Source: Oscheius dolichura
Lineage: Eukaryota > Nematoda > Chromadorea > Rhabditida > Rhabditidae
Direction of reading: 5' to 3'
Length of the DNA: 64,000 nucleotides
Assembly: GCA_932521035.1 (NCBI GenBank)
Contig: OW051494.1
Span: 10,092,001-10,156,000 of the forward strand
The translations under genes were made by a program, and so were the position numbers. Position 1 is the first letter of the stretch, and each line of letters begins with the position of its first letter. Shown piece after piece: positions 55,125 to 64,000 of this stretch. The notes beneath the pieces were generated by a model, which searched no databases, was not told the DNA's origin, and saw only the letters and a program-made list of their open reading frames with translations.

Positions 55125-56092
55125 CTCTGAAAGGATAATGTTTACTCTATATCAGGAAGAAGAACCGAAGGATTGGGAAATTGGAGAAAATCTGGGAGCA
55201 AGAGAAGAGAACGAAGAGGAAGACGCCGCGACCGTCCCCGCCAGCTGGGCAAAAAAGTTGACTTGTCATCCTGGGAGCGTAATGGGTCACCTTCTCATGG
55301 ACCTATTTTTACCACAATATGTTTCAAACAATGGGGAGAAAGGATTATTTGAAGAGTTAGATCTGAAACTCCAAAACAAGCCGAGGAAACCCATATAAGG
55401 GGTTGCCCAGAGCCGGGAGCGGATTTATCACTGTTCTCTTCTATTTAGGCTTCTTTATTTGAAGTTTACGTCGTATTCTACTTTAAAAGTCCATAGAAAA
55501 GGCCATTAGAAGGTTTTAATTTATTAAAATAGCGTAAAGGAGCCAAATACACGAGTAGCGGGCTGTGAAGCGGCCGGAAGGGGATTTCTTACCATTCTTC
55601 TCTGATTTATGCTTTTCCTATTGGCAGCTTCCTATACTCCGCTTAAAAATCACAAATAATAGCTCATTTTACTGTTTAAAAGAGTCTAAACTGGGTTTCA
55701 AAATGATATTCGCTCTGTGGAAGGTTGCAATGTCACCGAAAACGATCATTACATCGAAATGACTCAATGAATTAGTCAAGAAACTAAAATATACAGTGAA
55801 TGGAGTTTTATGTTTAAAAAAGCAAAGATTATGGAGAGGGAGATCGGAATAACCGAAGAAAACATGACCTTTAGGTTCAGTGGTATTATCAGAGGCTCCC
55901 GTCTCTCGCTCTCCCCGCCCCGTCATCGGCGACCGTCGCGCGCGGAGTCACCAGATTACTTTCCCCTCTTCTTTGATCCTTTCGGTAGCCAAGAAAGCTA
56001 AAGATGTCTGTTTAATCTCGTCGAAGCCCAGGTAATTGACCCGTAATGTAGTCAAGAATCGTCAAAGTTGGTTAGAATTTTACATCATTTCA
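55125..56092. other. Intergenic, no supported gene
   Basis: Contains the upstream region of the gene at 54877 and further sequence related in parts to 53020-53110 and 54030-54110 (for example GCTGTGAAGCGGCCGGAAGG versus GCTGTTTAACGGCCGGAAGC), so the tandem units reach this far. Confidence 0.45.
55231..55270 (-). promoter_or_regulatory. Shared upstream block of cluster gene 12
   Basis: Minus strand GATGACAAGTCAACTTTTTT then GCCCAGCTGGCGGGGACGG, 105-147 bp before the ATG; the weakest match of the four. Confidence 0.45.
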
Positions 56093-57997
56093 ATGGCTGC
56101 TACCTGTGGGACCGTCTCGTCTTCTTCTATGTCTCATAGGTTGGTTGCTTTTTTAAACTTTTTAGCGACTACAAATTTGGAAAAGTAGCAGAAACGCAGT
56201 AGAAGTAGCAGAAATTGCGCCATAGCTAGAGAACCACAGTTAGACAGGCGACACAGCTGTCTAGTTGTGGCGCCACAGTCAGACAGCCGTATAGCCTGTG
56301 GCGCTGCTTTCCTGTTCACTGTCTAGCTGTCTAATTATGGCTACCGTTATTTTGGATCCAAACAAGACTAGCAGTTCATTTTTGATGATCTTCGCGTCAT
56401 TATTCTTCAAGATTGATTAATCGTATTTTTCAGTGAAGTGAGTAGCTCCTGCTCCCAACATAGCACACCCTTTCTCGGGTCCTATGTGCCGTCATTCGTC
56501 AAAGAAGCAGTCAGCATTCAGAAGTTCGAACTGGTTCGCCACGGAAGCGAAGGAATCGTCGACTTCAAGATATATTTTACTGCCAAATCGCTTCAATCCA
56601 AAGCCGAATTTGATCGGATTCAAGGCAACAACTCGGCCGACGACAAGAGTAACAAGATCATCGTCAGGGGACGCTGTACGTTTCTCGCTTGTTTTACTGG
56701 AAATCTAGCCTTATTGTCGTCGGCAGCCGTGTCCGCACCAGTGTGGCGCACTTTCAATGCAGGCGCCGGCTTTGCGCTTTTCTGGTGAAGCAGTTCTACC
56801 GTATTTGGCATACTGTAGACGAAATACCGAGCCTATTGCATGGAAAAAAAAACAGAAAACCGGCACGCGCCGCCTAGAAATGCACATTGCTGACGCGAAT
56901 CAAGTGGGGGAGCCTTTTCCCGGGCAAAAGTCGCTTGAATTTTGGTTTTCGGCCGGAAAATAGGGAGCAACCGGTCGCTGAAGTGAAAATGAATCCTGGC
57001 GCGCCGACTTGTCGATACAGTAAACCAACAAGCGCGGGAGATTTGAATTTGAACGGGATTCAAATAGGGCGCGCTTACTTTTTCGCCTGTTTTATAGAAA
57101 TTCGAACAGTTACAGTACTCCTCCCGGCCAAATTTAATTCGTTTCTTTTTCAGCTTTGCCGTTGTGTGATGGTCCGTGCGGCCGCAACGTGCAGCCGGCG
57201 GATGTCGTCCAATTTGGCGACTGTGACCACATCATCTGCAACGACTGTATGAAGGGCAGTCTGGCCAAGACGCTCTACGACGGCTCCCCGTGCTGCTGCA
57301 ATGAGAGCTGCCTGAGGAAGGGCAGTCGAAGCCGAACTCCCAGCCGAGCCACCAGCAGGAATCCAAGTCTCCGCAGTAGGAACTCTACCCGACAAGCCGG
57401 CTCGTCCAATTCTTCCGCCTCCAAGAAGAAGAGGGAGAAGAAGAAGGAAGAGAAGAGGTCAGAACAGCCGGTGAAATGATCTATAAAATGAGAATTTCCA
57501 GGTCCAGCAGTGCTGGCAGCAGCTCGAAGACGCCGTCGGACAGCAAGACGTCCTCCCAGAAGACGGATAAGAAGAAGAGAAAGAAGCGGAAGAAGAGAAG
57601 TGACAAGAGCCGGAAGGACGAGAAGAGCCGCTCCTCCAGGGCCTCCTCCAACCTGTCCTGGACGTTTGTCCGCTCCCTGCCCGGTACCAATACCATCGTC
57701 AAGATCAATGTGCTGGCCTACTCGCTGGGCAATCGCAAGCTGCTCCGCCACACGCTGCAGATGGAGCTGCTCGGCAACACGCTGATGGGTCTGGTTATGG
57801 ACAAGGTCCTCCGGATGATGGCTGCCAACCCGGCCGACGACAAGAACAAGTGGTACTACACGGTGAAGGAGAAGTTCCGTCGGAAGGAGCTGATCCCCAT
57901 CCAGCCGAAGACGTTGGCCCAGATGACCGCGAGTCAGCTGGCCGGCAGCGAAGAAGTCCTCTCCGTGGTGGTGGCCGGCCCGGGTACCTGTATCTAG
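56093..57997 (+). CDS. RING-like zinc-binding protein with Ser/Lys/Arg-rich linker
   Basis: Exons 56093-56139, 56434-56675, 57154-57457 and 57502-57997 give 362 residues. About residues 1-96 are an N-terminal domain (KFELVRHGSEGIVDFKIYF). Then follows a cysteine-rich module CDGPCGRNVQPADVVQFGDC, DHIICNDCM, SPCCCNESC, which reads as a RING/treble-clef zinc site. Next is a basic low-complexity linker (KKKREKKKEEK; KKKRKKRKKRSDKSRKD), and a C-terminal globular domain of about 120 residues (SWTFVRSLPGTNTIVKINVL) ending GPGTCI. Probably nuclear from the lysine clusters; could be an E3 ligase or an RNA-associated factor. AATAAA is about 65 bp after the stop. Codon use is GC-richer than that of its neighbours. 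Confidence 0.86.
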
Positions 57998-58432
57998 AGA
58001 GACAGGCACCCCGTCCGGCTAGTCTCTATAAGAATAATCTGTGTATGTAAAATGTAGACGAGACTAATAAATGTTATGCCGTCTATCCGTTTTCTTCTTC
58101 TTTTTGTCTTTTTTGTAGATGCAGCTTAATAAATCGGAATCTAAACATTTGTTGTTTCTTTGTTTTCTTATGTTTTTCTTGACGGGATATGGGGCGGGGG
58201 AAAGTTTTCCGACCGGAAAAGGCCAAAAAGGGCCTTGAAATGGATTTCTTCTCTTCCATTTTTGGATTTCTCTGATTTTACGACCTGGACAATGGATTCA
58301 AATCGCCTGAAATGAGCCACAGTCCACGCACTCCTTATGCCGGCGCCTTTTTCACCAATTTTGGACTCCAATTGCCCTCCAATAGCCGTATTTTGCTGCG
58401 GTGGGTTAAAAAAAGGGCTCGGCCCTCGATAG

Positions 58433-58555
58433 TCCGATCTCCTGCACCCGTAAAATCTCGGCCAGACAAAGGTATAAAGACGTCACAATCTTGTAACAGT
58501 TCTGAATAAAGATGATCTTCCTGCCGAGACTTTACGGGTGTAGGGATTCGGACTA
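58433..58555. repeat. Foldback element copy 12
   Basis: CCCTCGATAGTCCGATCTCC at the left, ATTCGGACTA at the right, arms CACCCGTAAAATCTCGGC and CTGCCGAGACTTTACGGGTG, core ACAATCTTGTAACAGTTCTG. Confidence 0.92.
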
Positions 58556-58814
58556 GCCCTTCCCCTCTCCTTCTAGAAGACAATTGGAGCTTCTTGAATA
58601 GAAATCAAGGAATTTTCCCCCGTGGAGAGATGGTGCCCCCCAGAATGATGATGAGAATTGATTTATAGCGTCCGCTGTACCCTGCATCCATTCCCTTTGG
58701 GTCATCTCTGTTTACAACTGTCCTCTAGGCGAGAGAGCGGAGGATCGAAACAGGCACAGTTACCCATCCCCTCCCGCTCCTTATCTTCACCATCTGTTCA
58801 AATCTATCAATAAA

Positions 58815-59060
58815 ATGGGTCCTGAATATACTCGAGCCCTTGTTCTCTATCTTTGGGGGCTGATTACTTTCTTCCTGGAGACTGTGAGTCATTCCTTTTA
58901 TTATAAATCCGAAATTCAGATAGACATTCACGTTCGATATCTGCTGGCTTACATTACGGGACAGTTTGGACCGAATCCTCCATCAGTTAGTGAATTCATG
59001 ATGAAATTTATCGTGCCGGAGCTGGAGGAACATGAGGACGGTGAGGAGGAAGACGGATAA
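58815..59060 (+). CDS. Single-pass membrane protein with acidic tail, RY-LAY subfamily a (cluster gene 13)
   Basis: Exons 58815-58883 and 58920-59060 around a 36-bp phase-0 intron that is open in frame give 69 residues. Exon 1 helix: ALVLYLWGLITFFLET. Exon 2: IDIHVRYLLAYITGQFG, then PNPPSVSEF and an acidic end (LEEHEDGEEEDG). Exon 2 aligns with that of the gene at 59354 through I-D-x-H-x-R-Y-x-L-A-Y-x-x-G-x-F-G-x-x-P-P-S, the best conserved motif in the cluster. Confidence 0.78.
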   Translation: MGPEYTRALVLYLWGLITFFLETVSHSFYYKSEIQIDIHVRYLLAYITGQFGPNPPSVSEFMMKFIVPELEEHEDGEEEDG

Positions 59061-59353
59061 GCGATAATCCAAGAGTCTGGTCCTTTTACAACCGATGATA
59101 CTCCTGTTTTGATCCATTTCAACTTTTCTAGACTTTGTTACTCCTTTGTAAAGTAGAGATAAACATTGTTGATCACATTGTTTATTTCGAAATGAGAGCT
59201 AAATGTCATTGGGTAGCGGGAGGGCGAGCTGTGGACAGCTGGGGATGAGTAGGCCTGCAACGGCTCGGGAAAACAAGTTGCGCAAAGAGGACAGTTAGCC
59301 ATCTTTCCACCAATCGCATTTCCTTCTTGTTGACTACTTATTTCCTAAAGAAA

Positions 59354-59628
59354 ATGGATCTAGACTTCGCAATCGCCGCTCTTGATAATTATTATATATG
59401 TCTCTCTGTTTTCTTACTAACTGTAAGTTCCGCCAATTTAGATAGTCACTAATCTCTCGGTTTCAGATTGATCTCCATATTCGTTATGTTCTGGCCTACT
59501 TCAGTGGGCTCTTTGGATGGGCGCCTCCTTCTATCTACGACTTTTTCGAGTACCTCATTGAGTTGGAAGAAGAATGGGAGGAGGGCGACCAGCTGGAAGA
59601 GGAATGGGAGGATGACGAGCAGGAGTAG
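59354..59628 (+). CDS. Single-pass membrane protein with acidic tail, RY-LAY subfamily b (cluster gene 14)
   Basis: Exons 59354-59422 and 59467-59628 around a 44-bp phase-0 intron give 76 residues. Exon 1: MDLDFAIAALDNYYICLSVF to LLT. Exon 2: IDLHIRYVLAYFSGLFG, WAPPSIYDFFEYL, then EEEWEEGDQLEEEWEDDEQE. Exon 1 lengths of the two subfamily genes are equal (69 nt). Their 3' flanks also align (TTTCGAAATG-GCTAAATGTCA at 59190 and 59730), showing tandem duplication. Confidence 0.8.
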
Positions 59629-60015
59629 GAAGTCTCCATCGTAATCCAGGACCATAGCACTTTAGATTCCTTTTGCACCCTTTGCACGTCAATATAAATG
59701 TTATTTTAACGCTGTTCGGTCTATTTCGAAATGGTGCTAAATGTCAGCAGACAGTGGGCGAGGCCGACGGGGATGACCTGGCCTGCGACAGCCGGGGGAG
59801 AGACGGTGGACAGAGAATAACACAATGAGTAGACAACGGTGAGAAATCGAAAAAAGGCGATGAGAGGGGCAAATGGTGGGAACGGAACTGGCCTTTTGTT
59901 TCACTGGGGACCGGCTTTTATAACTTGGAAAATGGAAGGGGGATGAAGGGAGAGGCCGAATCTTCAAGAATGACTCAAATTGGCTCTCCCTCGGACCAGG
60001 ACGGAGCTCGGTACA

Positions 60016-60140
60016 TCCCCTGCACCCGTAAAGTCTCGGCAAGGCAAGGATATAAAGCTGTCACAGTTTTGTAGCTGTTTTGAATAAAGACGATCCCACT
60101 GCCGAGACTTTACAGGTGCGGGGGAGCAGACTATCGAGGG
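60016..60140. repeat. Foldback element copy 13
   Basis: TGCACCCGTAAAGTCTCGGC and CTGCCGAGACTTTACAGGTG as arms, core ACAGTTTTGTAGCTGTTTTG, right end AGACTATCGAGGG. Confidence 0.9.
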
Positions 60141-60290
60141 CTGAGCTGATCTGACCAGGAGACCTCTCCTTTTCTCCAAAAAACGATCCTCCTACCTCTC
60201 AAATCCTCCCAAAATAGAAAATTTCTGTTGTCCTCCCTTTTCCGCCTCTTTGCGAACCATTTCAAGGTCTCATTGTCAGCCTGAGGTCCA

Positions 60291-60556
60291 ATGATCAACT
60301 TGGATCTGATCCTCCGCCTGATTCTCTTCGCCGGTCGGCTTGTTATCCTCCTCCATAGGGTCTCCTGTGACTTCGGGAATTGGGTAATGCTCTATTCTTA
60401 TATAGTACCCTTTCTTTTTAGATCCTAGGAATAGTCTATCAAGACCAGGAGACAGAAATAAGCGAAGAGGAGGGCAAGAAAGACGAGAAACCAGAGAGGA
60501 AAAGGGCTCCAGGCCGTAAAATGGAGGACAGCGACCTATTGCTCCAGATTGACTGA
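60291..60556 (+). CDS. Single-pass membrane protein with acidic/basic tail (cluster gene 15)
   Basis: Exons 60291-60383 and 60422-60556 around a 38-bp phase-0 intron give 75 residues. Exon 1: MINLDLILRLILFAGRLVIL to DFGNW. Exon 2: ILGIVYQDQETEISEEEGKK, a basic stretch (DEKPERKRAPGRK), and an end MEDSDLLLQID. Same gene plan as its neighbours. No clear acceptor within 30 bp of the ATG. Confidence 0.72.
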
Positions 60557-61105
60557 AACCCTTCTTTTTTTTTCTATTTTTCTGGTTCTAAATATCATTT
60601 TTGAATAAAGTAGAACAAAAAAGATGGAGTCGGTCACCCAGAAGGACTAAATTACTGCCCCCTCCCCCATCCTCCCAAAACCAAGCGACAACTCCCCTTG
60701 ATGACGGCGGGATTTATTGCAAAGGAAATATTTTCGCTGATTCACGCACACTATGTACAATTTCAACACGATATCCTCTCCTTTTTATTTTCAGATCTGC
60801 TCGTAATATTGTCATTTTCTCATAGCTTTCATTTTCCCGGGAAGAATGTCATTTGAAGGTCAGGGACGGGAAAAAGAGTTTCTACTGCAGACAGAACTGC
60901 ATTCTCGGTTCTTTGAAGCTTTTCTAGTTTATTTTACTTCCTCTCTTTTTCTACCGTAACCCCCAAAGCGGACTGTTACCGTTCCCGTAGCCCTGTCACG
61001 GCCTAATTGAGCGACCTTCCAGTATTACAAAAGGAACCGCTTTCGTCCACTTTCCTCTAAAGGGCCAGTCAGGGAGCCTGTCAGTCAAGGGAAAACGGGG
61101 TCAGT

Positions 61106-61244
61106 CTTCGATAGTCCGATTCTTTGCACCAGTAAAGTCTCGGCAGATGAAGTATCTTTATTCAAAATAGTTAGAAAACATTGGCGCCTTTATATCCTTG
61201 CCTTGCCGAGACCTTACGAGTGCAGAGGATCGGACTATCGAGGG
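61106..61244. repeat. Foldback element copy 14
   Basis: TTCGATAGTCCGATTC at the left, GATCGGACTATCGAGGG at the right, arms CAGTAAAGTCTCGGCAG and GCCGAGACCTTACGAGTGC. The centre is in the opposite orientation to most copies (TCTTTATTCAAAATAGTTAG). Confidence 0.91.
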
Positions 61245-62289
61245 CCCATCCTCAAATTCCACCAGAAAAACGTAGAATCGCCGGCAGGTCGTCATATCAC
61301 CGAAGAATAAAGTAACAAATAACAAAATGAACCACTCTTGGAATTCAATGGAGAAAAGAGATAATAATGGATAATCTTTTAAAACGGATTAGTGGGCAAT
61401 CTTATAGAAAAAGATTAGGGCCCATTTTTCTTTTAGAAGTTTTAAGCTCTATTTCGGATCGGAATCCCACCTTTGAAAAGATGATATTGTCCGACTCTCC
61501 AGAATAGTCTCTACAAAATGTCTGTGGAGCTTTTTGAGAAAGTGGGCATTTTCGTGCCAAAGCGAGAGCTCTCCCGCTGCCGTGATAATTATGACGGCGG
61601 CGCCCGTATGAAGACTTCTAGGCCTCGTAGAAATTTTAGATCGAAGCCAGTAGAGAAAATAAACAAGACTGGGTGCTCCTGATAGTCTTTTCTGCCTCCA
61701 AAATGGCGTTCAACCCATCATAAAAGCCAGAAAAGGTAGAGAACCAGCGTAAGGCTGTAACAGAAGAGAAGAGGAAAAGAATAGTGTGCCCAGTGGCGCG
61801 CGCCTACAGTACTCTTCCGTATTGTTCTCCATACAGTTCTCCCCAATTCTTTCCATTTATTTCCCAGGGAGAAAGAATAGACCGCAAAATAATGGAGAGC
61901 GTGGCAAAGGATCCAATTCTACTCCCCTCCAATTCCTCCAACGGTTCCTAGCAACGGGAGAGCTGATTTAAATTGAACCCCCCTTCTCCCGTTGTCAGAG
62001 AGGAAAGGTTATGAAAAAGTCACGTTTCTCTCCCAGTTAGGGTCCCCCAGTGCTCCCATTCCTTGTCATTATCACCGTGCAGTCTCCTATATTTATCCAG
62101 TCCATTTCAAATAGCCAGGCAGGTACTAACCGCCCCTGCCGGCCCATTGAGTGTCAACTTTTATTGCCCTGTTCACAAAGTCCCTCCACTTCGAATGGGA
62201 ATAGCCAGTAGAAACTTGAGATTAGCTCCTTTTTCCCAGTGGAACATTTCCCCTCTTTTCTTCCGCTATAAACGTTGTCTTCTCTCTTT

Positions 62290-62488
62290 CAGAGCCGTCC
62301 TCGTCCTCCCCACCGTCCTCCACCTTTCTGTTGCCCTCCCCGTCGTTCTCCTCTTCCCCGTCCACCTTCCCTCCGTCTTCCTCCCCGCCGTCCTCGTCCT
62401 CCCCATTGTCGTCCTCCTGGCCACCCTTCCAGCCGTCTTCCTTCCCTTCGTCCACCTTCACACCGTTCTCCTCTCATCCTCCCTGCCG
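62290..62488. repeat. Imperfect pyrimidine-rich minisatellite
   Basis: About 200 bp built of variants of CCGTC/CCTCC (for example CGTCCTCGTCCTCCCCACCG) directly after CTCTCTTTCAG and before the ATG at 62492. It would be 5' UTR if the message is trans-spliced at 62290. Confidence 0.75.
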
Positions 62489-62491
62489 CAA

Positions 62492-63154
62492 ATGAGCAGC
62501 AGTGTCAGCTATCCGCGCTTCCCAATCCCGGATAATGATGGGTGAGTTAATGGTCCTCCCGCTTCCCGCTCCTTTTTCATCGCTAAACTCCAGCCAACTG
62601 TGAAGAAATACTCGCCAATGAGACATTTATTTGCTCAATAAAAAATCAAAGAGAAAATCGCCAGGTCAACGGCCGCGCGACACTTTTGGAAAGAGTGGAG
62701 TTAACCCGAAAAAGAGGATCGGAATATTGTCAACTGGGAAGAGACACAGCCAGATAGCGCTGTGGCATAACCCCCGGGTAGAAAGCCGCAGCGCTGTCTA
62801 ACTGTGGCTCTCTTCTTTGCCTCTCATTCTCTTCGAAACTCAACGGGCTTCGTTTCAGGACCCCAAACAGCACTCCTGGCTACAAATGGGATGATGTGAT
62901 CCAAGTCAATTGGATCCCCAACCTCTGGCTCATTTTTATTATCTTCCCTTTGTGTATGTTCCTTGGCTATATCTGTAGCCGCCTCAAACTCCAGAGAGAA
63001 GTCGCCATGGGAGGGGTAAGCTTCTTTCTCGCAATATAATACAGTAGTTAATCTTTTCAAGACACAAGTTCACTTTAAGAGAGTACTCTACCGTCGGCCG
63101 GTAAGGATTTATCGCTCTAATGGGGAGGAAGAAGAGGCGACTATCTGGATCTGA
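62492..63154 (+). CDS. Single-pass membrane protein with short acidic tail (cluster gene 16)
   Basis: Exons 62492-62541, 62859-63015 and 63062-63154 give 99 residues. Exon 1: MSSSVSYPRFPIPDNDG; exon 2: TPNSTPGYKWDDVIQV then helix LWLIFIIFPLCMFLGYIC and a basic flank SRLKLQREVAMGG; exon 3: TQVHFKRVLYRRPVRIYRSN ending GEEEEATIWI. Introns are 317 and 46 bp (phases 2 and 0). The frame upstream of the ATG stays open through the minisatellite, so a longer N-terminus is possible. Confidence 0.7.
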
Positions 63155-64000
63155 TTCACCCCTTTCTTCAATTTTTGGCCTTTTTGTTGTTTTCATAAAT
63201 ACTGTGGTTGTTTTTGTCATTCCCAACAGTCTCGAAATGCTGTCAGTCGGTTGTTTACGCGCCCGGGAGGGGCCGTTTTACCATAGCTCTTCAAGAGGGG
63301 GGCGCGCCAATAGCAGCGCGGCTTCATTTGCCTATTACTCCGTGCAATTTAGTTCAATTTAAATAAAATGATATACATCTTGTAGAGAATTTTCTGCTCT
63401 TTCGAATGGTCTATACTTTATTTACAAAAGTTTATTTTAAAAGCTTACATAGTGGTTTGAATCGCGCGCTCCCTTTCTTTTTCCTTCCCTCGCCTTTATC
63501 GGGTAAATTGACTAATATCTGCTATTTTTTCTACTTAAATATACGTCCCACCATCTTTTTATGGTGCCTAAACGTCAGAATGGCCTCTATTGACTGTTTA
63601 TATCTCCCTGCCCTTTTCCCATTCCCAATGAGTGGTCAATGACAAGATGCCATCCTCTCCTGTCCGTCCCTACCCCTCTCCCCTTCTTTATTTTCCATTT
63701 CTCCCACCCGTTAGCACTTTTATTAACATAACAAAGCGTTGGGAATGGAATAAATTATCTGTTTTTCTTATTTCCGTTCAAATCTTAAAAATTAGAGAGG
63801 GTAGAAGGGAGGAAGAGAAACGGGGGACAGTTGGCTGTCTAAATGTGGCGCCCTCTTCCCTCTAACCCTATTTGGCTGTCTAATTGTGGTTCTTTATTAT
63901 TCTCCGCTGTGATAGTGACCACATTTCGGACTGGAGAACTTCTCTGCTCTTCTTGGAATAACGAAAATTTTGATCCAAGTCTATTTACTGGAGAAGTTAG
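63155..64000. other. 3' flank, no supported gene
   Basis: AATAAA near 63364 could serve the preceding gene. Two GGCTGTCTAANTGTGG motifs occur at 63832-63890. Nothing else is supported up to the window end. Confidence 0.5.

Larger units (their letters stand above)
60557..62491. other. Intergenic with foldback element and pyrimidine-rich minisatellite
   Basis: No gene supported between clusters 15 and 16. About 61480-61660 resembles 12700-12940 in short blocks. From 62290 to 62490 the plus strand is an imperfect CCGTCCTCGTCCTCC-type repeat. Confidence 0.5.

Noticed and set aside
55075-55398. 107-codon plus-strand frame with acidic middle
   Set aside because: It lies antisense to exon 1, and over the upstream block, of the better supported gene at 54877-55124.
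57275-58009. 244-codon minus-strand frame
   Set aside because: It is the antisense shadow of the RING-like gene at 56093-57997, caused by its GC-rich codon use.
62222-62477. Gly/Glu-rich minus-strand frames
   Set aside because: They are translations of the minisatellite on the opposite strand.
1-64000. CRISPR array, prophage or bacterial operon
   Set aside because: No regular direct repeats with unique spacers and no ribosome-binding-site gene runs; the genes are intron-containing and eukaryotic.

Overview
The window is nuclear DNA of a nematode, probably rhabditid-like. The evidence is a nematode transthyretin-like protein, a CHK-type kinase-like protein, a cys-loop channel of the nematode GGR/LGC type, a nematode-style 7TM receptor, very short GT-AG introns (often 36-44 bp, exactly 42 bp in several genes) with TTTTCAG-type acceptors, and many start codons lying a few bases after a TTTTCAG-like site, as expected for spliced-leader trans-splicing. 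Gene models below were assembled by hand from reading frames and splice sites; frame continuity across every stated junction was checked.

Left part (1-26.9 kb): after 4.5 kb of repeat-rich DNA comes a 14-exon cys-loop ligand-gated channel (4578-9963). It is followed by a duplicated tRNA-Gly, two paralogous secreted 8-cysteine proteins, a RING plus coiled-coil gene, a four-helix membrane protein and a 7TM receptor whose intron carries tRNA-Val. A sparse stretch follows, then cytochrome c, a transthyretin-like secreted protein and a kinase-like gene in which the usual HGD motif reads HGN.

Middle (27-31 kb): four small genes for secreted peptides share exon structure (signal-peptide exon, phase-1 intron of 40-44 bp, short C-terminal exon) and a common proximal promoter (TGACGT, TTTTATT, TTCCCAGGG, TATA-like box). 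A transposon-derived gene fragment sits among them.

Right part (33-63.2 kb): about 17 very small genes form a cluster. Most have exon 1 coding for one hydrophobic helix, a phase-0 intron, and a second exon coding for a polar, usually strongly acidic tail. They run + (33.5-49.2 kb), - (50.4-55.1 kb) and + (58.8-63.2 kb), with a RING/basic-rich gene at 56.1-58.0 kb. I do not recognise the family; it is the best candidate here for an undescribed system. Four of the minus-strand members share an upstream block at a constant distance from the ATG.

Eleven tRNA genes are scattered through the window, most followed by T-run/GC/T-run trailers. Non-coding DNA contains at least 14 copies of a foldback (MITE-like) element, a dispersed GGCTGTCTAACTGTGGC motif, long G or C tracts, and several tandem and inverted repeats.
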